DNA of 64,000 nucleotides, taken from the NCBI RefSeq assembly GCF_001742165.1, contig NZ_CP016443.1, positions 1,054,001 through 1,118,000 on the forward strand, written 5' to 3'. How positions within the stretch are numbered: position 1 is the stretch's first letter; every line of letters begins with the position of its first letter. Under the pieces are notes generated by a model that saw only the letters and a program-made list of their open reading frames with translations, did not search any database and was not told the origin of the DNA. The stretch is from Burkholderia stabilis (GTDB taxonomy: Bacteria; Pseudomonadota; Gammaproteobacteria; Burkholderiales; Burkholderiaceae). The translations under genes and the position numbers were made by a program. Below are positions 29,174 through 37,276 of this stretch, piece after piece.

Positions 29174-29195
29174 TCCACCTTGATCTGGATTTCCT
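29115..29195 (+). ncRNA. Putative omega-RNA 3' part and guide at the TnpB right end
   Basis: In TnpB systems the guide RNA covers the 3' end of tnpB and the right end, and runs into the flanking DNA. Here the scaffold would end at about 29173 (GACGTCAA) and the guide would read from 29174 rightwards, that is, into the 3' end of the ferredoxin gene. Inferred from family knowledge and position only. Confidence 0.35.
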
Positions 29196-29487
29196 CGCCG
29201 GCGAGGCGCACCGCGTACTGCTTCAGCGCGCGTCCGCCCGGACCCTTCAGGCATTCGCCTGTCTTGATGTCGAACACGGCCTCGTGCAGCGGGCATTCGA
29301 CCGTGCCTTCGTCGACGAACCCCTGCGTTAGCAGCGCGTACGCATGCGGGCACAGGTTTTCGAGCGCATACACGGCGTCGCCGACGCGGTAGATCCCGAT
29401 TTCGACGCCGTCGGTCCGCTTGAACTCGATCGGCGTGTCTTCCGACAGCGCGCCGGCGTGCCCGGCGCAAACCCATTGTTCAGACAT
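29170..29487 (-). CDS. Rieske-type ferredoxin (105 aa)
   Basis: Soluble [2Fe-2S] Rieske ferredoxin that carries electrons from the reductase to the oxygenase. Ligands are C46 and H48 (CPHAYALLTQG) and C65 and H68 (CPLHEAVFD). Length is standard. The ATG at 29487 is the first start of the catabolic operon, 45 bp from an operator palindrome. The stop codon TGA (29170-29172) falls inside the right-end sequence GACGTCAA of the TnpB element, so the native C-terminus was probably slightly longer or different before insertion; the iron-sulphur domain itself is intact. Confidence 0.9.
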   Translation of the reverse strand: MSEQWVCAGHAGALSEDTPIEFKRTDGVEIGIYRVGDAVYALENLCPHAYALLTQGFVDEGTVECPLHEAVFDIKTGECLKGPGGRALKQYAVRLAGEEIQIKVD

Positions 29488-29531
29488 CTCACACCCTTCC
29501 TTCTGATCGACTCTCGGTTTGATCCTGACTT

Positions 29532-29547
29532 GTTCCATATCCGGAAC
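29532..29547. promoter_or_regulatory. GTTCC-N6-GGAAC palindrome, likely IclR operator of the catabolic operon
   Basis: Inverted repeat GTTCC-atatcc-GGAAC, preceded by TT, 45 bp upstream of the ferredoxin ATG. It matches the second site at 29817-29832 in arms, spacer length and the TT flank. Two IclR genes bracket the region, making them the obvious binders. A position this close to the start suggests repression or overlap with the promoter. Confidence 0.75.
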
Positions 29548-29816
29548 GTTAGTTTATGGATGGTGATTATAGGAGCGACTTTCCACGAGTAAAACAAAAA
29601 GCTGCATGCCCTAGGGAAAACACTGACCGTCGGGTCGGTTATCGCTTTCGCCTACCCCACAAGATGTAATTTTTTGTTTTGTATCGCGGAGTTACGCCCT
29701 TTATTCGGGCTTCGCGCACCAGTGCAATGCATCGTCCGCGCGGCCATCCGGCCCGAAAAAATTATTTTTGATCACGTGCGCGACGCCCCTATACTTCATT
29801 CCACCAGAGGCACATT
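29548..29816. promoter_or_regulatory. Divergent promoter region between the catabolic operon and the porin
   Basis: AT-rich stretches at 29548-29620 and 29650-29690 probably hold the -35/-10 elements of the leftward operon, and those near 29755-29800 hold elements of the porin promoter. No gene is supported here. It is bounded on both sides by the GTTCC-N6-GGAAC sites. Confidence 0.55.
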
Positions 29817-29832
29817 GTTCCTTATATGGAAC
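29817..29832. promoter_or_regulatory. GTTCC-N6-GGAAC palindrome, likely IclR operator of the porin gene
   Basis: Inverted repeat GTTCC-ttatat-GGAAC with extended symmetry (TGTTCC / GGAACA), 102 bp upstream of the porin ATG. Same arms and spacer length as the site at 29532-29547. Confidence 0.75.
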
Positions 29833-29933
29833 ATACGAATGCCCGTCCGGCGGTGGAACACGCGTGACGGCCGGCCGTCCCCGCGCATGCCGCCACGGCA
29901 CGTTTTCATCAGGTCGGAGAGTCAGGAGATCAA

Positions 29934-31013
29934 ATGGTCAAGCATGCGGTAGCAGCAGCAGTCATCGGGATCGGCGCCGTGTCGGGCGCCTGGGCGCAGA
30001 GCAGCGTGGTGCTGTACGGCAGCCTGGATGCGGGTGTCGCGTACGTGAACAACGTCGGCGGCCACGCGAAGTGGGCGATGATCCAGGGCAACACGCAGCC
30101 CGATCGCTGGGGCCTGAAAGGCAAGGAAGACCTCGGCGACGGCCTGTCGGCGATCTTCCAGCTCGAAAACGGCTTCTATACGAACAACGGCCAGTTCGCG
30201 ACCGCGAACACGATCTGGAACCGCGCGGCGTTCGTCGGCCTGAGTTCCGAGCGCTACGGCACGCTGACGCTCGGCCGCCAGACACCGCTGTCGTTCGACT
30301 ATCTCGATCCGCTCAGCACGGCCTATCTCGCGATGAGCTGGTACGCGTTCCACCCCGGCAACATCGACGGGCTCGCCGCGACCGGCAACGTGCCGTACAA
30401 CAACTCGGTCAAGTACCGCTCGCCGAGCTACGCGGGCTTCTCGGCCGCCGCGACGATGGCGCTCGGCAACACGACGAATTTCTCGACCGGCAAATCGGTC
30501 GGCGTCGCGCTGAACTATGCGAACGGGCCGTTCAAGGCGTCGGTCGTCTACTCGAACGAACACGACCGCTCGATCCTGATCAGCCAGACGGGCATCGCGT
30601 CGTTCCAGGGGCAGAACACGGCGAACGGCTATATCGCGAACAAGGTCGAGAACATCGGCGCGGGCGCGTCGTACCAGATCGGCGATTTCCTCGTGCATGG
30701 CCTCTACACGCGCACGAAGATGCAGTCGAACGGCTATTCGGATACGTTCCAGAGCTACGACGCTGGCGTGAACTACCGCAGCAGCGCGTTCAACACGATC
30801 GCGGGCGGCGCGGCCACCACGACGCTGTCCGGCCGCCGCTGGACGCAGGTCGAGATCGGCGACATCTACGCGCTGTCGAAGCGCACGCAGCTCTATGCGA
30901 ACGTGTTGTACGAACACGCGTCGGGCGGCGCGAACGCGTCATTCTTCACGGCCGGCGTATCGAGCACTGCGAACCAGGTGATCGTGCTGACCGGGATTCA
31001 CCACTCGTTTTGA
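29934..31013 (+). CDS. General porin, Gram-negative OmpC-like family (359 aa)
   Basis: Outer-membrane trimeric beta-barrel porin. Signal peptide at residues 1-21 (VIGIGAVSGAWA|Q), then SSVVLYGSLDAGVAYV, the standard first strand of Burkholderia porins; the chain ends in Phe (TGIHHSF), the C-terminal signature for barrel assembly. Mid-chain blocks DRWGLKGKEDLGDGL and TLTLGRQ are family hallmarks. The ATG at 29934 has AGGAGA at ideal distance. It is divergent from the catabolic operon and shares its operator type, so it probably admits the operon's substrate. Confidence 0.93.
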   Translation: MVKHAVAAAVIGIGAVSGAWAQSSVVLYGSLDAGVAYVNNVGGHAKWAMIQGNTQPDRWGLKGKEDLGDGLSAIFQLENGFYTNNGQFATANTIWNRAAFVGLSSERYGTLTLGRQTPLSFDYLDPLSTAYLAMSWYAFHPGNIDGLAATGNVPYNNSVKYRSPSYAGFSAAATMALGNTTNFSTGKSVGVALNYANGPFKASVVYSNEHDRSILISQTGIASFQGQNTANGYIANKVENIGAGASYQIGDFLVHGLYTRTKMQSNGYSDTFQSYDAGVNYRSSAFNTIAGGAATTTLSGRRWTQVEIGDIYALSKRTQLYANVLYEHASGGANASFFTAGVSSTANQVIVLTGIHHSF

Positions 31014-31037
31014 GCGGTGCCGGGCGTGCGGCGCCCG

Positions 31038-31075
31038 AAAAGACAAGAGCGGCCCGCGGGCCGCTCTTGTCTTTT
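31038..31075. terminator. Perfect 38-nt palindrome, bidirectional terminator
   Basis: A 19-bp arm (AAAAGACAAGAGCGGCCCG) is followed directly by its exact complement. A/T ends on both sides give T-rich tails in both directions. It lies 24 bp after the porin stop and 61 bp beyond the stop of the convergent IclR gene, so it probably serves both. Confidence 0.9.
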
Positions 31076-31136
31076 GTGTTGTGCGAAGCCGCGCGCGTGA
31101 GCATCACGGCGATCCGGCCGCGTATCGCCCCGCGCG

Positions 31137-32030
31137 TCAGAACATCGCGACCCTGTGGCGCGCGTGCGCGAACGTCGGGTCGCTTTCGAGCGGCCGGTAG
31201 TTCAGCCGCTGCGACAGGTCGACCGCCGCGCCGCACACGGCTTCGACGAGCCGCTCCTTTTCACCGGCCTCGCCGATCTCCGAACGCGGCACCGTCGCGG
31301 TGATCGCCGCGACGATCGAGCCCGAATGATCGCGCACCGGCGCGGTCACGGCCGAAATGCCGCTTTCGAACGCCGCCTCGCTGACCGCGTAGCCGAGCCG
31401 CGCGTACTGGCGCACGCGGTCGTACAGCTCGTCGACGGTGCCCGGCGTGCGCTCGGTGAACTGCTCGAGCCGCTTTTCCGGGTAGAGCTGGCGCAGCGCG
31501 TCGCGCGTCAGGTCGCCCATCAGCACGTGGCCGTGCACGGTCGCATGCGCGGGCAGGCGCGTGCCGACGTGCACCTTCACCGAACCGAACATCGACGCGT
31601 TGCTCTGCGCCTTCGCGACGAACACGACGTCGCGCTGGTCGCGGATCAGCAGATGCGCCGACAGGCCGGTCGAATCGCGCAGCCGTTCGAGCACCGGCGT
31701 GCCGAGATCGGTCAGTTCGAGCGAGTTCAGGTATTCGAAGCCGAGCCGCAGCACGCCGACGCCGAGCCGGAAATAGCGATCGCCGTTCACGCGCTCGAGG
31801 AAGCCGAGCGCTTCGAGCGTCTGCAGCAGGCGAAACGTGGTCGTGCGAGGAATGCCGATGCGCTTGGACAACTCGGGCGCGCCGAGCACGGGCTCGCGCG
31901 CGGAGAATTCGGCGAGAATCCGCAGCCCGCGTTCGAGCCCCGGCACCAGATAGGACGACGCGCCGCCGGACGATTCGTCGTCGCCGGGCGCGGCGGGTTC
32001 GGGTGTGCCGCTCATCGTTGTCTTGACCAT
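31137..32030 (-). CDS. IclR-family transcriptional regulator, second copy (297 aa)
   Basis: Winged-helix domain near residues 28-90 (VPGLERGLRILAEFSAREPV, then RTTTFRLLQTLEALGFL) and IclR effector domain (~100-280). It is clearly paralogous to the regulator at 23476-24333; long blocks such as LPAHAT-HGHVLMG and SLELTDLG are shared. The N-terminal tail is Pro/Glu/Ser-rich. Two ATGs are possible (32030 and 32015); neither has a strong ribosome site. Convergent with the porin gene. Two related regulators may answer to different effectors at the same operators. Confidence 0.9.
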   Translation of the reverse strand: MVKTTMSGTPEPAAPGDDESSGGASSYLVPGLERGLRILAEFSAREPVLGAPELSKRIGIPRTTTFRLLQTLEALGFLERVNGDRYFRLGVGVLRLGFEYLNSLELTDLGTPVLERLRDSTGLSAHLLIRDQRDVVFVAKAQSNASMFGSVKVHVGTRLPAHATVHGHVLMGDLTRDALRQLYPEKRLEQFTERTPGTVDELYDRVRQYARLGYAVSEAAFESGISAVTAPVRDHSGSIVAAITATVPRSEIGEAGEKERLVEAVCGAAVDLSQRLNYRPLESDPTFAHARHRVAMF

Positions 32031-32368
32031 GTGGACATGGACGGAAGGAAATCAGTCACGAAACGGGTCATGGATCACCGTGGATAGTCAGTCATGCTAC
32101 CTCAGCGCGCACGCAGGTTCGCACCCGCGCGCATCGCCGCAATGCAGCATGCGCATCCGCGACGCCATGAGGAGTCATTCACGGTCGAGAGGATAGCAGC
32201 GATGGACGGACGCCATGCGGAAATCGCCGGGCAGCAGGCAGGCGGCTGGCCGGCCCTTGCGTGCGCAGGGCGTAGGGCGTAGGGCGTCGGGCGCGATCAT
32301 CACGTCGCCACGGATATCTTATTACGATATGCAGCGCTATCAGCCGGCCCGGGTACGGAGCCCGGGCG
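32031..32368. other. Intergenic region between the second IclR gene and the end of the secretion operon
   Basis: 338 bp without a supported gene. It holds the IclR promoter, three copies of the 7-mer AGGGCGT (32267-32287), and a 7-bp GC hairpin (32347-32367) just after the stop of the last secretion-operon gene; that hairpin has no T-tract, so it is a weak terminator candidate. Confidence 0.5.
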
Positions 32369-32836
32369 TCACGGCGCGCGTACCGCCGATGCCGCCGCGT
32401 CCGGATTCGGCGCGAGCCGCAGCCGCACGCGCAACGGCTGCAGCATGTCCGGCGGCGGCGGCTCGGCCAGCGGGCCGGCCGTGAGCAGTTGCCGAAGCGC
32501 CGCGTCCGCATCGGGATCGCCGAGCGACGCGAATTCGACGCGCGTGACGGCACCGGTCGCGCCGATCCACGCGCGCACGACGATCGCGGGCGGCGGCGCG
32601 TCGGCGCTCGCATTCAGCACGCGCGTCTCGAGGTAGCGGTGCAGCCGGTCGGCCGCGTCGCCGTCCGCTTCGAGCCACGTCTGGAACTGCTGCCCGGCGA
32701 GCTGGCCATAGCGGATCCATGTCGGCGGCACGTCGGCCTTTTGCGCCACGGCCGGCGCGGCACCCGCGGCCAGCCCGCATGCGGCGACGATCGCGCGCAG
32801 CCATCCGGATGCGCCCCACTTCTGCATTCGCTTCAT
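32369..32836 (-). CDS. Exported TonB C-terminal-like protein (155 aa)
   Basis: Last gene of the large secretion operon. Signal peptide at about residues 1-35 (LRAIVAACGLAAGAAPAVAQ). The rest resembles a TonB C-terminal fold: the IVVRAWIGATGAVTRVEFAS block, a DADAALRQLL helix and a final LRVRLRLAPN strand. It lacks the membrane anchor plus proline spacer of a real TonB, so it is a free periplasmic TonB-like domain. The ATG at 32836 follows GGGAGG. Together with the TonB at 39876 and the sensor at 51937 it makes three TonB-like C-terminal domains in this locus. Confidence 0.68.
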   Translation of the reverse strand: MKRMQKWGASGWLRAIVAACGLAAGAAPAVAQKADVPPTWIRYGQLAGQQFQTWLEADGDAADRLHRYLETRVLNASADAPPPAIVVRAWIGATGAVTRVEFASLGDPDADAALRQLLTAGPLAEPPPPDMLQPLRVRLRLAPNPDAAASAVRAP

Positions 32837-32894
32837 CCCGCCTCCCGTTTCGGCATGTCGGCACCCGGCCGTCGTGCCGCATTGCGTCGCCTGC

Positions 32895-34319
32895 TCAACC
32901 GATCCCGATCGGCACATACAGCCGCGCGCCGCCGCGCTGGACGAGCAGCGCGACATTGCCGTGCGCGGCGTCGATCTCCGCCATCAGCGCGCCGATGCTC
33001 GCAACCGGCGTGCCGTTCACCGACAGCACGACATCGCCGGGCTGCAAGCCCGCGCGCGCGGCCAGGCCGCTCGCCTGCTCGACGACGAGCGCCTGGCCGA
33101 CGCCGAGCCGCCGGCGCTCCGGCTCCGTTGCCGCCCGCAGCGCCAGCCCGAACCGCGCGGGGCCTTGCTCGCCGCCGGCCGACGCGGCGCCGCTGTCGAA
33201 TGCGCCGACCGTCGCGATCACGTGCATCGCCCGGCCCGCGCGCCACACGAGCAGGTCGGCCTGCCGCCCGGCACGCATGCCCGCGACCGCGCCGAGCAGG
33301 TCCGCCGATTCGTCGACCGGCTTGCCGTCGACCGCGAGCACGACGTCGCCCGCCTGCACGCCCGCGCGCGCGGCCGGGCCGTCCGGCTCGACCATCGTGA
33401 TCAGCGCGCCATCCGGGCTCGCGAGGCCGAACGAACGCGCGAGCGCCTGGCTCACCTCCTGCACGGCCACTCCGAGCCGGCCGCGCGTGACCTTGCCGGT
33501 CCGCAGCAACTGGTCCTTCACGTCGAGCGCGATGTCGATCGGAATCGCGAACGCGAGCCCCTGATAACCGCCCGTCTTCGAGAAAATCATCGAGTTGATC
33601 GCGATCACGCGGCCGCCGAGGTCGAACAGCGGGCCGCCCGAGTTGCCGGGGTTGATCGGCACGTCGGTCTGGATGAACGGAATCGCGCGCTCGCCGGGCA
33701 ACGAGCGCGATTTCGCGCTGACGATGCCCTGCGTGACCGTGTTCGCGAACCCGTACGGCGAGCCGATCGCCATCACCCAGTCGCCGACCTCGGTGCGCGC
33801 GGGGTCGCCGGTTTCCACGACCGGCAGGTTGTGCGCGTCGATGCGGATCACCGCGACATCGGATACGGGATCGCTGCCGATCACGCGCCCCTTGAACTGC
33901 CGTTTGTCGGTCAGCTTCACGTCGATGGCGACGGCATCGCCGACCACGTGCCGGTTGGTCAGGATCACGCCGTCGGCGCTGACGATGAAGCCGGAGCCGA
34001 GACTCACTTCCTCCCGGTTGCCGATCACGCGCCGCGCGAGAAACGGCGCGAGCGGATGATCGAGCGCGATGCCGGGCGGCAACTGGATACCCATCTGCGC
34101 GACTTCGCGCGTGACGCTGATGTTGACGACGGCCGGGCCGACGCGCCGGACGAGTGCGGCGAAGTTCGGCAATGCGACGGTCGGCGCGACGGCGCTCGCC
34201 TGCGCGGGCGAATCGGCGGCCTGCGCCGTCGTGCACGCGAACGTGAACGTAGACACGACGAGCCCGCTCGCGATCGCCCGCAGCAGCACCGCCAGTCCTG
34301 TGCGCTTGCCTGCTTTCAT
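32895..34319 (-). CDS. Periplasmic serine protease, HtrA/DegP-DegQ family with two PDZ domains (474 aa)
   Basis: Trypsin-fold periplasmic protease/chaperone. Signal peptide at residues 1-35. The catalytic triad is H124 (TNRHVVG), D154 (SDVAVIRI) and S227 (NPGNSGGP). Two PDZ domains follow (about 270-360 and 385-470); both carry the GD-V-L/VNG pattern. Full length. It is the second-last gene of the secretion operon, 64 bp after a small exported protein. A role in clearing misfolded exported proteins or cleaving an anti-sigma factor is plausible. The ATG at 34319 begins the signal peptide. Confidence 0.93.
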   Translation of the reverse strand: MKAGKRTGLAVLLRAIASGLVVSTFTFACTTAQAADSPAQASAVAPTVALPNFAALVRRVGPAVVNISVTREVAQMGIQLPPGIALDHPLAPFLARRVIGNREEVSLGSGFIVSADGVILTNRHVVGDAVAIDVKLTDKRQFKGRVIGSDPVSDVAVIRIDAHNLPVVETGDPARTEVGDWVMAIGSPYGFANTVTQGIVSAKSRSLPGERAIPFIQTDVPINPGNSGGPLFDLGGRVIAINSMIFSKTGGYQGLAFAIPIDIALDVKDQLLRTGKVTRGRLGVAVQEVSQALARSFGLASPDGALITMVEPDGPAARAGVQAGDVVLAVDGKPVDESADLLGAVAGMRAGRQADLLVWRAGRAMHVIATVGAFDSGAASAGGEQGPARFGLALRAATEPERRRLGVGQALVVEQASGLAARAGLQPGDVVLSVNGTPVASIGALMAEIDAAHGNVALLVQRGGARLYVPIGIG

Positions 34320-34383
34320 GCCACTGTTCCTCGCCGGTTCGCGCCGGCTCATCGAGTCCGCCAGTCGATACCCGCCGCGTGCC

Positions 34384-34761
34384 TCACTTCGGCGGCACCG
34401 CAACCGGCGCATCGGGCCGCTGTGGTGTCACCGACCGGCCCCAGTTCGAGCCGAAGCGGTTCTGCTCGGTCGACAGGTTGAACGTGCCGAGCCGGTTCGA
34501 CGGCTGCTTCGACAGTCGCTCCGAATCCGTCTGCGATGCGCCCGCCTGCGGTTCGGCCGTCGGCTTCAACTGCTGGCTCAGGCAGTCGTACGACAGCGCG
34601 CGCTTGCCGTCGACTTCCGCGTCGACGCACACCGGCTTCGCGGCCGAACCCGGCCGGGCCGGTACGGCCGCACTCGCCGCCGCGCGGCTGCCCTGTGCGT
34701 GTGCGCCGGCCGCCAGCAACAGGCAGACGATCGTCGCGATTCCGTTTCGTCGCATCTTCAC
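34384..34761 (-). CDS. Small exported hypothetical protein (125 aa)
   Basis: Unrecognised. Signal peptide at about residues 1-23 (IATIVCLLLAAGAHAQ). The mature part has two Cys (KPVCVDAEVDG, SYDCLSQQ) and a disordered Pro/Ser/Gln-rich C-terminus. The start is taken as GTG at 34761 because AGGAGG lies 5 bp before it; an ATG two codons later is the alternative. It lies between the 279-aa gene (15-bp gap) and the protease gene in the secretion operon. Confidence 0.65.
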   Translation of the reverse strand: MKMRRNGIATIVCLLLAAGAHAQGSRAAASAAVPARPGSAAKPVCVDAEVDGKRALSYDCLSQQLKPTAEPQAGASQTDSERLSKQPSNRLGTFNLSTEQNRFGSNWGRSVTPQRPDAPVAVPPK

Positions 34762-34776
34762 CTGCGCCTCCTTCAG

Positions 34777-35616
34777 TCATGGCTCCGTTGCACGCGCGGC
34801 CGACAGCGGCGCGCGCGCGAGGAAACGCGCGAACGCCGCGCGATCGGCCGCCTCGACGGCCGGCTCGCTTGCATCGGCTTGCCGCGCCCATGCGTCGCGC
34901 ATGCCTTCGACCGGCTGCCACGCATGCACCTGCGCGCCGGTCGGATACGGCGTGACGAGCGGTTCGCGATAGTCGACGCGAAACAGCGCCGGCGCATCGC
35001 TGCCGGCCGTCCACAGATCGCCGACGTCGCGCACGCTCGCGTCGAACCAGAACCGCACCCAGCGCACCGTGGGCGCGCGCGGGTCGGTGCCCGGTGCGTC
35101 GGCGCCCGGCGCTTCCGGCACGCGCAGGAAGCCGGCCAGCACGAGCAGCACGGCCGCGAGATCGTCGTCGCGCAACATCCGGTACGACCACAGATCCGCG
35201 ACGTCCACGCACGCGATCACCGCGATGAAGCGGCCGATCGTGAGCGCGGGCCACGCGCGCCGCATCAGCGCGTAATGGCGCGGCCAGTGCGCGATGAAGC
35301 GCTCGCGATGATGCGCGGCGACCTGCACGTCGCGCGAGCCGCGAATCGTCAGCTCCTCCGGCTGATACTGGCGCGTCGTCAGCACGCATTGCGCGGAGCA
35401 CCGCATGCTCCGGTGCCGCGCATAACCGCCCGCGCCGGGCAACGGCTCCAGCGCGCCGAAGCAAAGCGGGCAATGCGTCGGCCATTCGCCGGGCCGGCCC
35501 GGCCACGGGTTCGCCTTCGGCATGCGCGGACGGTCGGCGGCGGCGGCCGGGCGACGGCGCGCCGATGTGCGCGCATCGGGGGCCGCGACGCGCGGCGTCG
35601 AACGGACAGTGGCCAT
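34777..35616 (-). CDS. Hypothetical protein with N-terminal Cys motif (279 aa)
   Basis: No family recognised. No signal peptide; the basic, disordered first 40 residues are followed by CPLCFGALEPL and a later MRCSAQCVLT, a possible zinc-binding set. The middle contains many aromatic residues (HWPRHYALMRRAWP). It lies 8 bp from the PpiC gene in the secretion operon, so it is co-transcribed with envelope genes although it appears cytosolic. ATG at 35616. Confidence 0.6.
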   Translation of the reverse strand: MATVRSTPRVAAPDARTSARRRPAAAADRPRMPKANPWPGRPGEWPTHCPLCFGALEPLPGAGGYARHRSMRCSAQCVLTTRQYQPEELTIRGSRDVQVAAHHRERFIAHWPRHYALMRRAWPALTIGRFIAVIACVDVADLWSYRMLRDDDLAAVLLVLAGFLRVPEAPGADAPGTDPRAPTVRWVRFWFDASVRDVGDLWTAGSDAPALFRVDYREPLVTPYPTGAQVHAWQPVEGMRDAWARQADASEPAVEAADRAAFARFLARAPLSAARATEP

Positions 35617-35624
35617 GGGCTCGC

Positions 35625-36515
35625 CTACCGGGCAGACGCGAGCGCTTTCTTCAGCGCGTCTTCATTGATCGGCGCGTTTGCGGCCAGCTTCGCGAGATAC
35701 GCCTGCGCATTCTGCTGTGTGCGCTGCGCGCGCAGCATCGTGCGCAGTTGCTCCTTCACGTCGGCCAGCGGCCGCGGCGCGGCCGCGCGCACGTCGATCA
35801 GCTTCACGACATGAAAGCCGGCCGGCGTCCGGATCGGTGCGGAAACCTGGCCCGGCTTCAGCGCGTCGGCGGCTTGCCGCACCGCCGGCACCATCAGCGT
35901 GTCGGGCACGAAACCGAGATCGCCGCCATTCGCGGCGCTCGCCTTGTCCTGCGAATTCGCCTTCGCGAGCGCCGCGAAATCGCCGCTGCGCGCACGGTTC
36001 GCGAGATCGGTGGCCTGCTTGCGCGCCTTGTCGAGCGTGGCGGCATCCGCGTTCTGCGGCACCGCGATGTAGATCTGCGCGACGTGCAGCGCACGTGGCG
36101 CGGTGAATGCGGCGCGGTTCGCGTCATACGCGGACTGAAGCTCCGCGTCCGACGGATAGTCGGCCGGCGGTGCGTTGACCGACGTCAGGTAGCTGCGCAC
36201 GACGATATCGCGCTGCGCCTGCTCGACGGCCGCCTGCACCTGGGCCTGCTTGTCCCAGCCTTTCGATTTCGCCTCGGCCAGCACGGCCTTCTGCGCAAGC
36301 GTCGAACGCACGATCTGGTCCAGCGTCGCGGGATCGGCCGCGAGGCGTTCACGGCCTTCGGGGCTCACCGCCTTCAACAGCCCCGCGATGTCGGCCTGCG
36401 TGACCGACGCCTGCGCGGCGTTCGCGATCACGTCGTCCTGTGCGTGCGCAACGAACGGCACGCCCAGCACGAGACTGCCCGCCACCATTGCCAGCATCTT
36501 CATCTTCGTCATCAT
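35625..36515 (-). CDS. Periplasmic peptidyl-prolyl isomerase, PpiC/SurA type (296 aa)
   Basis: Parvulin-type PPIase. Signal peptide at residues 1-23 (MLAMVAGSLVLGVPFVAHAQ). A SurA_N-like helical part (25-135) is followed by a rotamase domain (about 145-245) with the ALHVAQIYIAVP, GGDLGFVPDTL and TPAGFHVVKLID signature blocks. Full length. It most likely helps fold outer-membrane or secreted proteins of this locus. An equivalent PpiC gene belongs to the P. aeruginosa pdt/exbB2 region as I recall it. Two adjacent ATGs (36515, 36512) are possible. Confidence 0.9.
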   Translation of the reverse strand: MMTKMKMLAMVAGSLVLGVPFVAHAQDDVIANAAQASVTQADIAGLLKAVSPEGRERLAADPATLDQIVRSTLAQKAVLAEAKSKGWDKQAQVQAAVEQAQRDIVVRSYLTSVNAPPADYPSDAELQSAYDANRAAFTAPRALHVAQIYIAVPQNADAATLDKARKQATDLANRARSGDFAALAKANSQDKASAANGGDLGFVPDTLMVPAVRQAADALKPGQVSAPIRTPAGFHVVKLIDVRAAAPRPLADVKEQLRTMLRAQRTQQNAQAYLAKLAANAPINEDALKKALASAR

Positions 36516-36630
36516 CGTTCGACTGCCCTCTGGATTGCTCTTGAAATGCGGACACCGTGCTCGCGCGCCCGCCGGCGTCACGTGCGGGACAGGCTGCCTC
36601 GCAGCGCTGTGCCGATCCTGCGCACGACGA

Positions 36631-37218
36631 TCACGACTGCGTGGCAGCCTCGAGCCCGGCCGGAGCCACAGCCGTGGCCGATGCGGATGCCGGATCGGCC
36701 GCCGCCGCGCGCGCCGCGTCCTGCTCGGCCATCGCGGGACGGTTGCGCAGGTGCAGCAGGAATTCCTGGATCAGGCGATCCCACAGCTCGATCGTCGAAC
36801 GCAGGTGGCGCTCGGACACGCCGCCCGCGACGACCACGTCCATCTCCAGCGCGAGAAACGGCCCGTGGCTCGCGAGACGCGCGAAGCGCTTGGTCCGGTT
36901 CCAGTCCGCGACGAGTTCGGTCGGCAATTCGCCCTGCACCTGCAGCACGCACGACAGCGTGTAGTCGATGTACGGCAGCGCGGCGGCGGCGACCTCGGCC
37001 GCCTGCGGCGCGAGCGCGGCAGCCGGGTTGCCGAAGCGCACCGCGAAGCCGATGCCCTGGCTCGCGCTCATCAGTTGCACCGCGCCGTTCTGCTCGGCCG
37101 CCGTCACGCGATAGCCCGCGCGGCGCAGCACGTCGGCCAGGCGGTCGGCGCTGATCGCTTCGATCGGCGCATCGTGTGCCGTGCGTTCGTCGCCGGCGTT
37201 CGGTTGCTTGTCTTGCAT
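36631..37218 (-). CDS. YbjN-domain protein (195 aa)
   Basis: Soluble protein with a YbjN-like domain (residues ~20-150): ISADRLADVLRRAGYRV opening, then FAVRFGN, the YIDYTLSCVLQVQGEL strand and NRTKRFARL. YbjN proteins are compared with type III chaperones and motility/stress regulators. The C-terminus is Ala-rich and disordered. No signal peptide. The ATG at 37218 matches the domain start. It lies 58 bp from the coiled-coil gene and is co-directional with the secretion operon. Confidence 0.78.
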   Translation of the reverse strand: MQDKQPNAGDERTAHDAPIEAISADRLADVLRRAGYRVTAAEQNGAVQLMSASQGIGFAVRFGNPAAALAPQAAEVAAAALPYIDYTLSCVLQVQGELPTELVADWNRTKRFARLASHGPFLALEMDVVVAGGVSERHLRSTIELWDRLIQEFLLHLRNRPAMAEQDAARAAAADPASASATAVAPAGLEAATQS

Positions 37219-37276
37219 GTCGGTATTCCCCGTGTTCAATGAAACGGTCGGTTCGCGCCCGGTTCCGGGCGCAGGT

